This document shows positions 26,317 through 34,635 of a stretch of 64,000 bases of DNA, one piece after another. Numbering within the stretch: position 1 is the first letter of the stretch; every line of letters begins with the position of its first letter. The position numbers and the translations under genes are program-made. Below the pieces are notes generated by a model that ran no database searches, had not been told where the DNA came from, and saw only the letters and a list, made by a program, of their open reading frames with translations. Origin of the DNA: Stenotrophomonas maltophilia (GTDB lineage: Bacteria > Pseudomonadota > Gammaproteobacteria > Xanthomonadales > Xanthomonadaceae); contig FOZF01000002.1 in the NCBI GenBank assembly GCA_900113425.1, forward strand, positions 124,001 to 188,000. Direction: 5' to 3'.

Positions 26317-27093
26317 TCAGGGTGGGGTGGGGTGCACGGCAATACCGGCAGCGAGGAAGCGCGCTGCCAGTGCGGGCGGAGCTGATGTAGTCAGCACCAG
26401 GTCGTCGATCTCGTCGAGGCTGGCGATCTGCCAGTGGCCACGGGCACCGAGCTTTTCGGTGGTGGCAGCGACGATGATGCGGCCGCTGCAGGCGACCATC
26501 GCGCGCTTCAGCGTGGCTTCTTCCGGATCCATCGCCCACACCCCGGTGTCGCCGTCCACTGCGCAGGGGCCCGGCAGATAGACGTCGGCGCGCAGGCGCT
26601 GCACCTGCGCCAGTGCCTCGGCACCGACCGCGCCACCGCCGCTGGCCAGGCGGCCGCCGATCAGCTGCACGGAAGTGCCTTCATGCATGCTGGCGGCGGT
26701 GGCGATCTGCGGCGCGTTGGTAATCACCGTCAGCCCGAGTTCGGCCGGCAGCTGCTGGGCGATCACCAGGTTGGTCGAACCGGCGTCCAGCAGCACCACC
26801 TGGCCCGGCTGCAGCAGGGTGCAGACGCGGGCTGCCAGCTCGGCCTTGTCGCCGCGGTCGCGGGTCAGGCGCTCGCGCAGCGGGCGCTCCTTCGGCGGTG
26901 GCAGCACGGCGCCGCCGTACACGCGCTGGCACAGGCCCTGGGCGGCCAGTTCACGCAGGTCGCGCCGGATCGAATCTTCGGAGACGGCATAGCGGCGCGC
27001 CAGTTCCGCGGCGATCACGCGGCCCTGCTGGCGCAGTTCCTCGAGGATCTGCCGGGTACGTTCGGCGGGGAGGGGGCTGGAATCGGCGTTCAT
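26317..27093 (-). CDS. DeoR-family transcriptional regulator (SmQnrR-like)
   Basis: A 258-residue repressor. The N-terminal helix-turn-helix is at about residues 28-50 (VIAAELARRYAVSEDSIRRD), and the DeoR effector domain follows with LLDAGSTNLVIAQQL and an IGGRLASGGGAVG segment typical of sugar-phosphate-binding DeoRC domains. The start ATG at 27093 lies 11 bp from three phased GTGCA repeats that are a likely operator. It is divergent from a truncated Qnr-like pentapeptide gene and upstream of an MFS gene. Confidence 0.87.
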   Translation of the reverse strand: MNADSSPLPAERTRQILEELRQQGRVIAAELARRYAVSEDSIRRDLRELAAQGLCQRVYGGAVLPPPKERPLRERLTRDRGDKAELAARVCTLLQPGQVVLLDAGSTNLVIAQQLPAELGLTVITNAPQIATAASMHEGTSVQLIGGRLASGGGAVGAEALAQVQRLRADVYLPGPCAVDGDTGVWAMDPEEATLKRAMVACSGRIIVAATTEKLGARGHWQIASLDEIDDLVLTTSAPPALAARFLAAGIAVHPTPP

Positions 27094-27103
27094 GGGGATA
27101 AGT

Positions 27104-27128
27104 GTGCATATTCGTGCATGAACGTGCA
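27104..27128 (+). promoter_or_regulatory. Three 10-bp-phased GTGCA repeats, likely DeoR operator
   Basis: GTGCATATTC, GTGCATGAAC and GTGCAACAAC follow one another directly, with GTGCA at 27104, 27114 and 27124. One-helical-turn phasing places all three on one DNA face, next to the divergent regulator start. This is a typical arrangement for DeoR autoregulation. Confidence 0.6.
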
Positions 27129-27202
27129 ACAACGGGAATCCAGCGGCAGTTCGGCCGGTGAACCGGTGAGCCCGTGTTCTACGATGCCGACAGTCGCCTG
27201 CT

Positions 27203-27406
27203 TGTCGCTTCAACGGCGCCACGCTGAAGGAAGCCAGCTTCCGCAGCTGCGACCTCAGCCTGTGCCTCGATTTCAGCGACTGCAACCTGGTGGGTTCCGA
27301 GCTGGGTGATCTGGACATACGCACGACCCGGCTGCGCGGCGCTGCGCTGGATGTGCAGCAGGTGGCGCTGCTGATGCAGCGGATCGGCATTTCGGTGGTG
27401 CCCTGA
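27203..27406 (+). pseudogene. C-terminal remnant of a Qnr-like pentapeptide-repeat gene
   Basis: The frame reads CRFNGATLKEASFRSC, DLSLCLDFSDCNLVG, then the Qnr-type tail ending VALLMQRIGISVVP and TGA. Only about 68 codons of an expected 215-220 remain. An in-frame stop lies a short way upstream, and only about 110 bp separate the remnant from the divergent regulator, so the N-terminal two thirds and the start codon are gone. Qnr proteins mimic DNA and protect gyrase from quinolones. This copy cannot do so. A short novel pentapeptide protein is the less likely alternative. Confidence 0.7.
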
Positions 27407-27489
27407 GCGACCACCGTTCAATACCCGTAGCGTCTCGCTGCTCGACGTCCGACGCTGCATGCAGACCTGGCCTTGGCTGCACAAGGGCG

Positions 27490-28164
27490 TCAAGCCGCAT
27501 AAGCCACCCAGCCCTTGAAGCTGAAACCAGCATAGAACAGCTCCACGCCCTCGAAGCCGGCCTCCTGCAGCAGTGCGACCTCCTGCTCGGGTGCCAGCAG
27601 CGGTAGCCGCTCAGCGATGGCCTCGATCGCGCGCTGCGCATCGGCGTGTGCCACGCCGGACGCTTCGGCGAAGGCTGCGTAGCGCTGCAACCAGCGCCGC
27701 TTGCCGGCCGGATCCTGCGGCACGCTGTGGTGGGCCACCACCAGTGGCGCGCCGCGTTGCAGGCGCCTGTGCAGTTCGCGCAGTGTGTGCTGGCGCTGCG
27801 CGGCATCGAGGAAATGCAGAGTCAGCAGGCAGCTGGCACCGTCGAAGCGCATGTCCGGCGCATCGTCGATATAACCTTCCAACAGCTGCGCGCGCGATAT
27901 CAACGGGCCCAGTGTCTGCTCGGCCAGGGCCAGCATTGGCGCGGCCGGGTCGACCCCCAGCAGTTTCCAACCCGGTTGCGCCTCGGCAAAGGCCTTCAGC
28001 TCCAGCCCGCCACCGGCACCTAGCACCAGCACGTGGCCCTGTGCTGGAACCCGTTCGGCCAGCAGCAACTGGCTCATCTGCTGCAGGGCGAGAAAGCCCG
28101 GCACCTGGCGGAGTGGGCCTTCGGCGTAGCGGGCTACCGCCTGCGGATCGGAGAACGTGGGCAT
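27490..28164 (-). CDS. Class I SAM-dependent methyltransferase
   Basis: A 224-residue Rossmann methyltransferase. Motif I is VLVLGAGGGLE at about 45-55, the acidic ribose-binding residue lies in LLGVDPAAPML, and motif IV is in FDGASCLLTLHFLD. The substrate is unknown. The C-terminus (GFEGVELFYAGFSFKGW) is typical of small-molecule methyltransferases of this type. The start ATG at 28164 gives the expected N-terminus. It appears monocistronic. Confidence 0.83.
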   Translation of the reverse strand: MPTFSDPQAVARYAEGPLRQVPGFLALQQMSQLLLAERVPAQGHVLVLGAGGGLELKAFAEAQPGWKLLGVDPAAPMLALAEQTLGPLISRAQLLEGYIDDAPDMRFDGASCLLTLHFLDAAQRQHTLRELHRRLQRGAPLVVAHHSVPQDPAGKRRWLQRYAAFAEASGVAHADAQRAIEAIAERLPLLAPEQEVALLQEAGFEGVELFYAGFSFKGWVAYAA

Positions 28165-28251
28165 GCGCGGTTTCCTGCAACGGGCGACATACCACTGTAG
28201 CGCGGCGCGCAAGGGGCATTGCGCGCCGCTGCCGCACAGGCAGGTGAGCGC

Positions 28252-28518
28252 TCAGGCGGCTTCCGCTTCCAGCACATCCTGCAGCCGCACCTCGCCAAGG
28301 AAACCGCCGCTGCTGGTTGCCGTCCGCTGCGCCTCGATGGCGTGGGCGAACTGCACACCGGCATCGTCCTGAAGTCGTTCAAACAGCTGCTGCAGCTTCG
28401 GGAAGTCGCGGCGGCCGACCACTTGGTGGTAGTCGTTCCCGCGGGCGATGCCGGCGAAGCAGGCGTCGGCCAGGCTGCGCTGCCCGCCCAGCAGCCAGGG
28501 GCCGTTGCCGATCATCAT
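28252..28518 (-). pseudogene. Glutathione S-transferase C-terminal fragment
   Basis: An 88-residue frame beginning at the GST C-domain motif (WLLGGQRSLADACFAGIARG), with the conserved Asp of the N-capping box. The whole thioredoxin-like N-domain is missing, so glutathione binding is not expected. AGGTGA lies 6 bp before the ATG, so it might still be translated. It lies 41 bp after the TonB receptor stop, on the same strand. It is probably a decayed gst. Confidence 0.6.
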
Positions 28519-28559
28519 GCTGTTTCACCTGCTGCTGTGGCGGCCAGCGCCGACGGTGC

Positions 28560-30647
28560 TCAGAACCGATAGCTGATGGTGCCGGTGACCACGCGCGGAT
28601 AGCCGGCGAAGCAGTCGCCGAAGGTGCGGCAGGGTGCGTAGTAGCGCTTGCCGGTGAGGTTGGTGATGTTCAACCCCATCGTCCAGTCGGTCACCTGCAC
28701 TTCCAGCAGCGCATCGGCCAGCGTGTAGCTGGGGGTGACGATACGCCCGCCGTTGCCCAGTGAGACCGTGTTGCCTACGTGGCGCACGCCCAGGCCCAGG
28801 CGCAGGCGCGCGGCATCATCCAGCTGGAAGCCCTTGGACACCCAGGCCGAAGCCAGGTCCTGCGGCGTATCGTTCAGGCGCTCGCCCACTTCCAGCCCGA
28901 AGTTGCTGCGGCTGACTTCGGCCTCGTTGCGTGCAACGGCGGCAGTGATGGTGAGGTCGTTGGCGAACTGGAACTGGCCTTCCAGCTCGATGCCCTTGGA
29001 GCGGATCTGGCCGGTCTGCACCACGTTCAGCACGTTGTCCGGATCGTTGGTCTGCCGGTTGGTTTCGGTGATGCGATAGGCCGCCATCGTCAGCAGCAGG
29101 TTGCGTGCCGGTTGCCATTTGATGCCGGCCTCGGCTTGGCGGCCACGCATCGGCTTGAAGGCCTGGCCGAACAGGTCCTGGCCGGACACCGGCAGGAACG
29201 ATTCGCTGTAGCTCAGATAAGGCGACACGCCGGCTCCCACGTCGGCGATCAGGCCGGCGCGATAGGTGGTGGCGTTGTCGGTCTGGCTGGGCTGGCCGTC
29301 GGTCTTGGAGCGCGCATGGTCGCGACGTGCACCGAGCACCAGCGAGACGCGGTCTGCCCAGCGGATCTGGTCCTGCACGTACAGGCCCAGTTGGGTGGAG
29401 GTCTGGTCGGGCTGGCGCTCCCAGCCGCGCACCGTCGGCGCCACCGACACCGGGTCGTAGATGTCGATCGGCGTGCCGGTGGCATCCAGGCGCTGCAGCT
29501 GTTCCTTGTACTGGCTGTAATCCACGCCGGCCAGCAGCAGGTGCTGGAAGGCACCGGTGGCGAAGTCGAACTGCAGTGCATTGTCGGCGCTGAGGATCTG
29601 CACGTCCGGGCGGGTACCGTAGGCAGTGCGGTTGACCACGCGGCGCGCAGCGTCGATGAACGGATCGGCCGGGTTGCTGTAGCTGTCCACGTACATCTGC
29701 TGCAGCGTGGTCTTGCCGTCGATGTAGCGCACGGCCGAGCGCAGGCTGAGCACATCGTTGAAGCTGTGGTCGAACAGTGCGGTCAGGCTGTAGACGCGCG
29801 AGTCGATGCGGTCGAAGTCGGGATCACCGATGAATGTGGACGGATCCAGGCGGCGCCCGGGCGGCGCCAGCAGGGTTGCCGCCAGGGGCAGGAACTGCTG
29901 GCTGGAGCCGGTCTTGTCATGCTGGTAGCTGGCCAGCAGGGTGAGGTTGCTGCGCTCGCCGCGCCAGCTGATCGACGGGGCCAGGTAGACGCGATCATCC
30001 TTGAGCGTGTCGGTCTGCATGTTCGACGCGCGCAGCAGCCCGACGAAGCGTCCGGCCACGGTGCCCTGCGCGTTCAACGTGCCGTTGAGATCGCCCTGCA
30101 GCTGGCGCCGGTCGAAGCTGCCGAGCTGTACGCCGAGCTCGCCGCTGGCCGAAGCGAAGGTGGGGCGCTTGCTCATCGCATTGATGATGCCACCGGTGGC
30201 ACCGGCGCCGTACAGCACCGAAGAGGGGCCGCGCAGCACCTCCACCCGCTCCAGACCGTAGATCTCTGGTCGTGCCAGTGGGCTGAAACCGTAGCTGCGG
30301 CGGAGGCCATCGAGGTACTGCACCGGGTCCAGGCCGCGCACCGAGGTGGCGTCGTTGCGGGTATCCAGGCCCCAGGCGTCGGCGGTGACGCCGGCGCTGT
30401 AGCGCAGCACTTCCTGCAGGTTGTGCGCGCCGCGATCAGTGAACAGCTGCTGGGTGACCACGCTGATCGCCTGTGGCGTCTGGGTCAGCGCGGTATCGGT
30501 CTTGGTCGCGGTGCTGGCGCGGTCGGCGACGACGCTGACCCGGTCCAGGGTGCGCGCATCAGGCGCGTCATCGGCCAGGGCCAGCGGAGCGGTGAGACAG
30601 GCGGGAAGGCAGAGCGCAAGCGACAACAGGGTGCGGCGGGCGGGCAT
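28560..30647 (-). CDS. TonB-dependent siderophore receptor
   Basis: A 695-residue outer-membrane receptor. It has a signal peptide MPARRTLLSLALCLPACLTA with cleavage near ALA-DD. A plug domain (TPQAISVVTQQLFTDRG, LERVEVLRGPSSVLYG) leads to a FhuA/FpvA-type barrel ending GTISYRF with the C-terminal Phe. A good Fur-box match lies 53-71 bp upstream of the ATG, so iron repression is expected. The ligand is most likely a ferric siderophore, but which one cannot be read. Confidence 0.9.
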   Translation of the reverse strand: MPARRTLLSLALCLPACLTAPLALADDAPDARTLDRVSVVADRASTATKTDTALTQTPQAISVVTQQLFTDRGAHNLQEVLRYSAGVTADAWGLDTRNDATSVRGLDPVQYLDGLRRSYGFSPLARPEIYGLERVEVLRGPSSVLYGAGATGGIINAMSKRPTFASASGELGVQLGSFDRRQLQGDLNGTLNAQGTVAGRFVGLLRASNMQTDTLKDDRVYLAPSISWRGERSNLTLLASYQHDKTGSSQQFLPLAATLLAPPGRRLDPSTFIGDPDFDRIDSRVYSLTALFDHSFNDVLSLRSAVRYIDGKTTLQQMYVDSYSNPADPFIDAARRVVNRTAYGTRPDVQILSADNALQFDFATGAFQHLLLAGVDYSQYKEQLQRLDATGTPIDIYDPVSVAPTVRGWERQPDQTSTQLGLYVQDQIRWADRVSLVLGARRDHARSKTDGQPSQTDNATTYRAGLIADVGAGVSPYLSYSESFLPVSGQDLFGQAFKPMRGRQAEAGIKWQPARNLLLTMAAYRITETNRQTNDPDNVLNVVQTGQIRSKGIELEGQFQFANDLTITAAVARNEAEVSRSNFGLEVGERLNDTPQDLASAWVSKGFQLDDAARLRLGLGVRHVGNTVSLGNGGRIVTPSYTLADALLEVQVTDWTMGLNITNLTGKRYYAPCRTFGDCFAGYPRVVTGTISYRF

Positions 30648-30699
30648 GGCGGTCGGTCCACAGGAGATCGCCGCGGATTATCGGGACCGGCAGCCCATG

Positions 30700-30718
30700 A
30701 TGCAAATGATTCTCAATG
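30700..30718 (-). promoter_or_regulatory. Fur box upstream of TonB receptor
   Basis: The minus strand reads CATTGAGAATCATTTGCAT, close to the GATAATGATAATCATTATC consensus and to known ATTGAGAATCATTTGC boxes. Its position upstream of the receptor start supports Fur control. Confidence 0.8.
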
Positions 30719-30807
30719 GCGTGTCATCTGGAGATCATCCGCGCGTCACGCCGCGCATGCCGCCGTGGGCCCAGTATTGATCGTCCCCGTCCCCACGGAG
30801 ACCTGCC

Positions 30808-30981
30808 ATGTGGCTGCTCGATCATCTCTGGCCCGTCCGCAGGCCCATGCCCGCCCCGGTTGCCGCCGAGCCGCCGGCGATGCCCCGCCGGCCCTGGCTC
30901 AAACGCCCCGCGCGGGCCGGCCGCAGCGGCATGGCGCCTTGGCAGAAGGTCGCCGCGCCCCCACGCCGCACCCGGCACTAG
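30808..30981 (+). CDS. Small basic protein, 57 residues (hypothetical)
   Basis: A short frame starting MWLLDHLWPVRRPMPAPVAA and rich in Arg, Pro and Ala, with GGAGA six bases before the ATG. It fills the gap exactly and converges on the GFA gene with a 4-bp overlap of stops. No family is recognised. It could also be a chance frame in GC-rich DNA. Confidence 0.4.
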   Translation: MWLLDHLWPVRRPMPAPVAAEPPAMPRRPWLKRPARAGRSGMAPWQKVAAPPRRTRH

Positions 30982-31382
30982 GCCGGGCGGTCGGCCGGGT
31001 GGTTCACGCCGTCGCTGACCGGAATCACGCCCAGCGCAAAGGGATCGATGCCTTCGAGGCAGGCGACGTTGTAGCCGTACTGGTCGGGGTTGGAACGCCG
31101 ACGGTGGTGGGTGTAGATGCCGCACACATCGCAGAAGTAGTGCTCGGCCACATGGGTGTTGAACTGGTACAGCCGCAGATGGTCCCGCCCTCGCACCACC
31201 TGCAGCCCGGCGAGGGCGACGCTGGCGGCGATGGCGCCACGGCGGCGGCACATCGAGCAGTCGCAGCGGCGCGGATCGACGATGCCGTCCGGCAGGTCCA
31301 GCAGCAGTTCGACCGTACCGCAATGACAGCGGGCGCGGTGCTGGGGTTGGACCGCAACACCGGCCACGGAAGTAATGCCCAT
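30978..31382 (-). CDS. GFA-family (CENP-V/glutathione-dependent formaldehyde-activating) zinc protein
   Basis: A 134-residue beta protein with the zinc-binding Cys set CHCG (about 19-22), CDCSMC (about 40-45) and CDVC near residue 89-92, plus HVAEHYFCDVCGIYTH. Members bind zinc and sometimes adduct glutathione with formaldehyde. The actual substrate is usually unknown. No adhC-type gene is nearby, so a formaldehyde role is not supported by context. Confidence 0.86.
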   Translation of the reverse strand: MGITSVAGVAVQPQHRARCHCGTVELLLDLPDGIVDPRRCDCSMCRRRGAIAASVALAGLQVVRGRDHLRLYQFNTHVAEHYFCDVCGIYTHHRRRSNPDQYGYNVACLEGIDPFALGVIPVSDGVNHPADRPA

Positions 31383-31540
31383 CGATGCTCCTGGAAGAGG
31401 GGAAGGTGTGCAGAAAACAGCGTTGCAGACGGTGCGCCCACCCGCCTGAACGGGCCGTAGATGCCAGGGTGAACCGCTTGTGGCTAACTATGCGCCCCCG
31501 GGACCGCGACAGGATGCCAGTGAAAGCCGCAGGACGTTGG

Positions 31541-32530
31541 ATGACAGGAAGTGTGATGGTGCTGCTGGCACTGTGGGTGGCTGGCCTGCTGCTCTATCAG
31601 CTACCGGGGCCGGGCTGGCTGGCCCCGGCCGTGGCGGTAGTGTGGTTGTTGTCCGCCCTGTGGGCGTCCTGGCGGGTCGCCCGTGGCCATGGCACGCGAC
31701 GGCTCGGCATGGCCTTCGCTGTGGCGCTGGCTCTGGCGCTGGGGTGGTGGATGCTGCTGACCCCGCGCCAGGACCGCGTGTGGGCCGATGACGTGGCACA
31801 ACGCCTGCACGTGGTCTCCTTCGATGGGCGGCATGTGGTGCTGGACAACGTGCGCGATTTCACCTGGCGCAGCGAAACCGACTACGACGCGCGCTGGGTG
31901 CGCCGCACATACGACCTGGACCAGCTGCGTTCGGCCGATCTGGTGCTTTCGTACTGGATGGGGCCGGCGATCGCCCACACCCTGATCTCGTTCGGCTTCG
32001 ACGATGGCCGTCATGTCGTGTTCTCGCTGGAGATCCGCAAGGAACGCGGGGAATCGTTCTCGGCACTGGGGGGGTTCTTCCGCAAGTTCGAGATGACCCT
32101 GGTCGCCTCCGAAGAGACCGACATCATCCGCACGCGGACCAATGCGCGTGGCGAGGATGTCTATCTGTACCGCCTGCATGGCATGGACCGCGCACAGTTG
32201 AAGGAACTGTTCGCTGCCTACATCGCGCAGGCACGCGAGCTGGATGCGAAGCCGGGCTTCTACAACACGCTGACCAGCAACTGCACCACCATCGTCTTCG
32301 ATCTGGCCAGGCATATCGCGCCGCGGCTGCCTCTGGACTACCGCCTGCTGCTGTCCGGCTATCTGGCCGAGTACGCCCAGGAGGTCGGGGCATTGACGCC
32401 GGGGGTGCCGTACGCAGCGCTGCATGCCAAAGGCCGGATCACCCAGCGTGCGCTGGACCTGGGTGACGGCAGCAACTTTTCCACCGTGATCCGCCAGGGC
32501 GTGCCCGGCACCGAGCAGGACCCGCAGTGA
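31541..32530 (+). CDS. DUF4105 membrane protein
   Basis: A 329-residue protein with three N-terminal membrane segments and a large periplasmic domain. The DUF4105 core includes VLSYWMGPAIAHTLISFGF and FYNTLTSNCTT, where Cys and His residues suggest a papain/NlpC-like active site. The ATG at 31541 is chosen for AGGA six bases upstream. In-frame ATGs at 31514 and 31490 have no usable SD. Its stop overlaps the start of the following lipase gene, so they form an operon. Confidence 0.78.
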   Translation: MTGSVMVLLALWVAGLLLYQLPGPGWLAPAVAVVWLLSALWASWRVARGHGTRRLGMAFAVALALALGWWMLLTPRQDRVWADDVAQRLHVVSFDGRHVVLDNVRDFTWRSETDYDARWVRRTYDLDQLRSADLVLSYWMGPAIAHTLISFGFDDGRHVVFSLEIRKERGESFSALGGFFRKFEMTLVASEETDIIRTRTNARGEDVYLYRLHGMDRAQLKELFAAYIAQARELDAKPGFYNTLTSNCTTIVFDLARHIAPRLPLDYRLLLSGYLAEYAQEVGALTPGVPYAALHAKGRITQRALDLGDGSNFSTVIRQGVPGTEQDPQ

Positions 32531-34554
32531 TGCCCATGTTCGTACTTTCCCGCTGGCAGCGCGTGCTGCCGGCGTCGCTGGCGATCTTCATGCTGCTGGC
32601 CGGCAGTGGCTGCGCGATGGTCACCGTCAAGCAGGTGAAATCCAGTGACTCGCTGGTCAACAAGCGTGCCGATGTGCTCAACACCGGCAAGCTCAGCCCG
32701 GCCGCCCGGGAAACGCTGAGTGCAGCCGGGCTGGACGAGTCGCAGTGCGAGAAGGACTTCGTGGTCTGTCGCAGCACGCTGTTGATGACCGACGATCTCA
32801 ACGTCGAACAGCGGCTGTCCGCGTTGTCGGAGCTGTGGGTGAAGGCCGCGTTGGCGCTGACCCCGAAGAAGACGGCGGCGGGCGACCCACCGATGAGCGA
32901 TGCGGCACTCGATGCGTGGCTGGAAGCGGCGCGCTATGCCTACGCCTATCTGTTCTACAGCGGCCGTTCGCCGTCCGATCGCGCGTTCGAGGATCGGCAG
33001 ACGCAGGTGCGCGACTACTACAACTATGCAGCCGAGAAGGCCGCGGTGGTCCTGTTCGTACGGGCGCGCGCCGCCGCGCTGGCCGGCGAGGACTATACGA
33101 AGCCGATCACGGTCGGCAGCTGGTCGCTGGCCTCCAACTACCAGCAGCTGGACCTGAAGAGCATCCCGGCGCAGCTGGTACCCGCCGGTACGGTCAGCTT
33201 CGTCGGCCTGCGCAGTACCTATCGACGCGACGGTTTCGGTGCGGAGCTGGTGATGGTGATGGACCCGCCGAAGCTGGTCACTCCGGCGGTATCCGCAGAT
33301 GGCCCGAAGGCGAACGGCGGGCAGGACGACGACAGCGACGCGCGTCGTGGCCGCCGCCATCGCCATGACGATGCGGTGCCGGAGTTCAGCGAGATGTCCT
33401 CGATCAACGTCACCGCGCTGCTGCGCTTCGAGGGCAGCACGCTGGAGGACGTGATGCGCACCCGCCGGGTCGAGCTGGACGCCTATTCGCCCGAAGCGAC
33501 CGAGCGCATCACCCTGCACGGCGAGCAGGTGCCGCTGGCCGGCAACTTCACTGCCGCTTATGGCCTGTGGCTGGCGCAGAGCGGCTTCGCCCGGCAGTCG
33601 CTGCGCACGCTGTTCGGCATGAGCGAGGGAATCGGGGAGCCGCACATCTACCTGATGCAGCCGTGGGATCCGAACCGCCGCATCATCTTCATGCTGCATG
33701 GCCTGGCCAGCAGCCCGGAGGCCTGGGTGAACCTGGCCAACGAGATCATGGGCGATCCCGAGCTGCGCCAGCAGTTCCAGGTGTGGCAGGTGTACTACCC
33801 GACCAACGCGCCGATCGCGCTGAACCGCTATGAGATCGCCAATGCATTCAACGACACGCTGAAGCACTTCGACCCCGATGGCAGCACGCGCGCATCGAAG
33901 GATATGGTCTACATCGGTCACAGCATGGGCGGCGTGTTGGCGCGCCTGCTGGTGAGCGATTCGGGCGACGTGCTGTGGAACGATCTGCTGGCCAACTACG
34001 ACCTGCAGGGCGAACGACTGAAGCGCGTGCAGAACAAGCTGGGCCCGCTGCTGCATTTCAAGGCGCAGCCGAACGTGGAACGGGCGATCTTCATCGCCGC
34101 CCCGCATCAGGGCACCGACATCGCCGGCAACAGGGTCGGCCGCCTGATCGGCCGCCTGGTGCGCCTGCCCCTGACCATCCTGGGCAAATTCGAGGATGTG
34201 TTCCTGGCGCTGGCGCAGGCCGAGCAGCAGGTTGACGGTACCGCCAAGCCGAAGATTCCCAACAGCATCGACAACCTCAAGGCCAGTGATCCGTTCGTGA
34301 AGGCGGCCGCACAGCTGCCGATCGAAGCGGGCCTGAAGTACCACTCGATCATCGCCCAGCGCAAACCGGAACTGCCGCTGGAGAAATCCGACGATGGGCT
34401 GGTGCCGTACTGGAGCGCGCACCTGCCCGGAGCGCTGTCGGAGAAGGTCATCATCTCCGGTCACAGCGTGCAGGAATCGCCCCAGGCCGTGCTGGAAGTG
34501 CGCCGCATCCTGCATCGGGACATCGATGATGTGGACGCGGCGGCCACACCATGA
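32530..34554 (+). CDS. Alpha/beta-hydrolase (lipase-like) lipoprotein
   Basis: A 674-residue protein with an N-terminal lipoprotein-like signal ending AGSGC. The first 350 residues form a domain of unknown function with an Asp/His-rich insert (DDDSDARRGRRHRHDD). The C-terminal hydrolase carries the oxyanion motif MLHGLASSPEAW and the nucleophile Ser465 in GHSMGG, followed by AAPHQGTD. It is likely an envelope-attached lipase or esterase. It overlaps the DUF4105 stop (TGATG). A GTG one codon earlier is an alternative start. Confidence 0.85.
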   Translation: MPMFVLSRWQRVLPASLAIFMLLAGSGCAMVTVKQVKSSDSLVNKRADVLNTGKLSPAARETLSAAGLDESQCEKDFVVCRSTLLMTDDLNVEQRLSALSELWVKAALALTPKKTAAGDPPMSDAALDAWLEAARYAYAYLFYSGRSPSDRAFEDRQTQVRDYYNYAAEKAAVVLFVRARAAALAGEDYTKPITVGSWSLASNYQQLDLKSIPAQLVPAGTVSFVGLRSTYRRDGFGAELVMVMDPPKLVTPAVSADGPKANGGQDDDSDARRGRRHRHDDAVPEFSEMSSINVTALLRFEGSTLEDVMRTRRVELDAYSPEATERITLHGEQVPLAGNFTAAYGLWLAQSGFARQSLRTLFGMSEGIGEPHIYLMQPWDPNRRIIFMLHGLASSPEAWVNLANEIMGDPELRQQFQVWQVYYPTNAPIALNRYEIANAFNDTLKHFDPDGSTRASKDMVYIGHSMGGVLARLLVSDSGDVLWNDLLANYDLQGERLKRVQNKLGPLLHFKAQPNVERAIFIAAPHQGTDIAGNRVGRLIGRLVRLPLTILGKFEDVFLALAQAEQQVDGTAKPKIPNSIDNLKASDPFVKAAAQLPIEAGLKYHSIIAQRKPELPLEKSDDGLVPYWSAHLPGALSEKVIISGHSVQESPQAVLEVRRILHRDIDDVDAAATP

Positions 34555-34564
34555 CTCCACTGAT

Positions 34565-34620
34565 CGCCGGGCATGGTACGGCGCTATCCCACCGCGCCGC
34601 CCGGTAGCGCCGGACCACGG
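34565..34620. repeat. Two degenerate SMAG palindromes
   Basis: A minus-oriented copy at 34565-34587 carries mutations on one stem arm and has ATAG in place of GTAG. A truncated plus-oriented copy begins at 34603 (GTAGCGCCGGACCACGG). They lie in the gap between the convergent lipase and MFS genes. Confidence 0.65.
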
Positions 34621-34635
34621 AATCAACCGGTGGCG

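Noticed and set aside
27131..27309. A frame ATGAACGTGCAACAACGG reading into the Qnr-like region as a real gene start
   Set aside because: It is out of frame with the pentapeptide residues and shows no repeats itself.
28779..31460. Long plus-strand frame over the second receptor (about 893 codons)
   Set aside because: Covers the Fur-box promoter and three real genes on the other strand; not coding.
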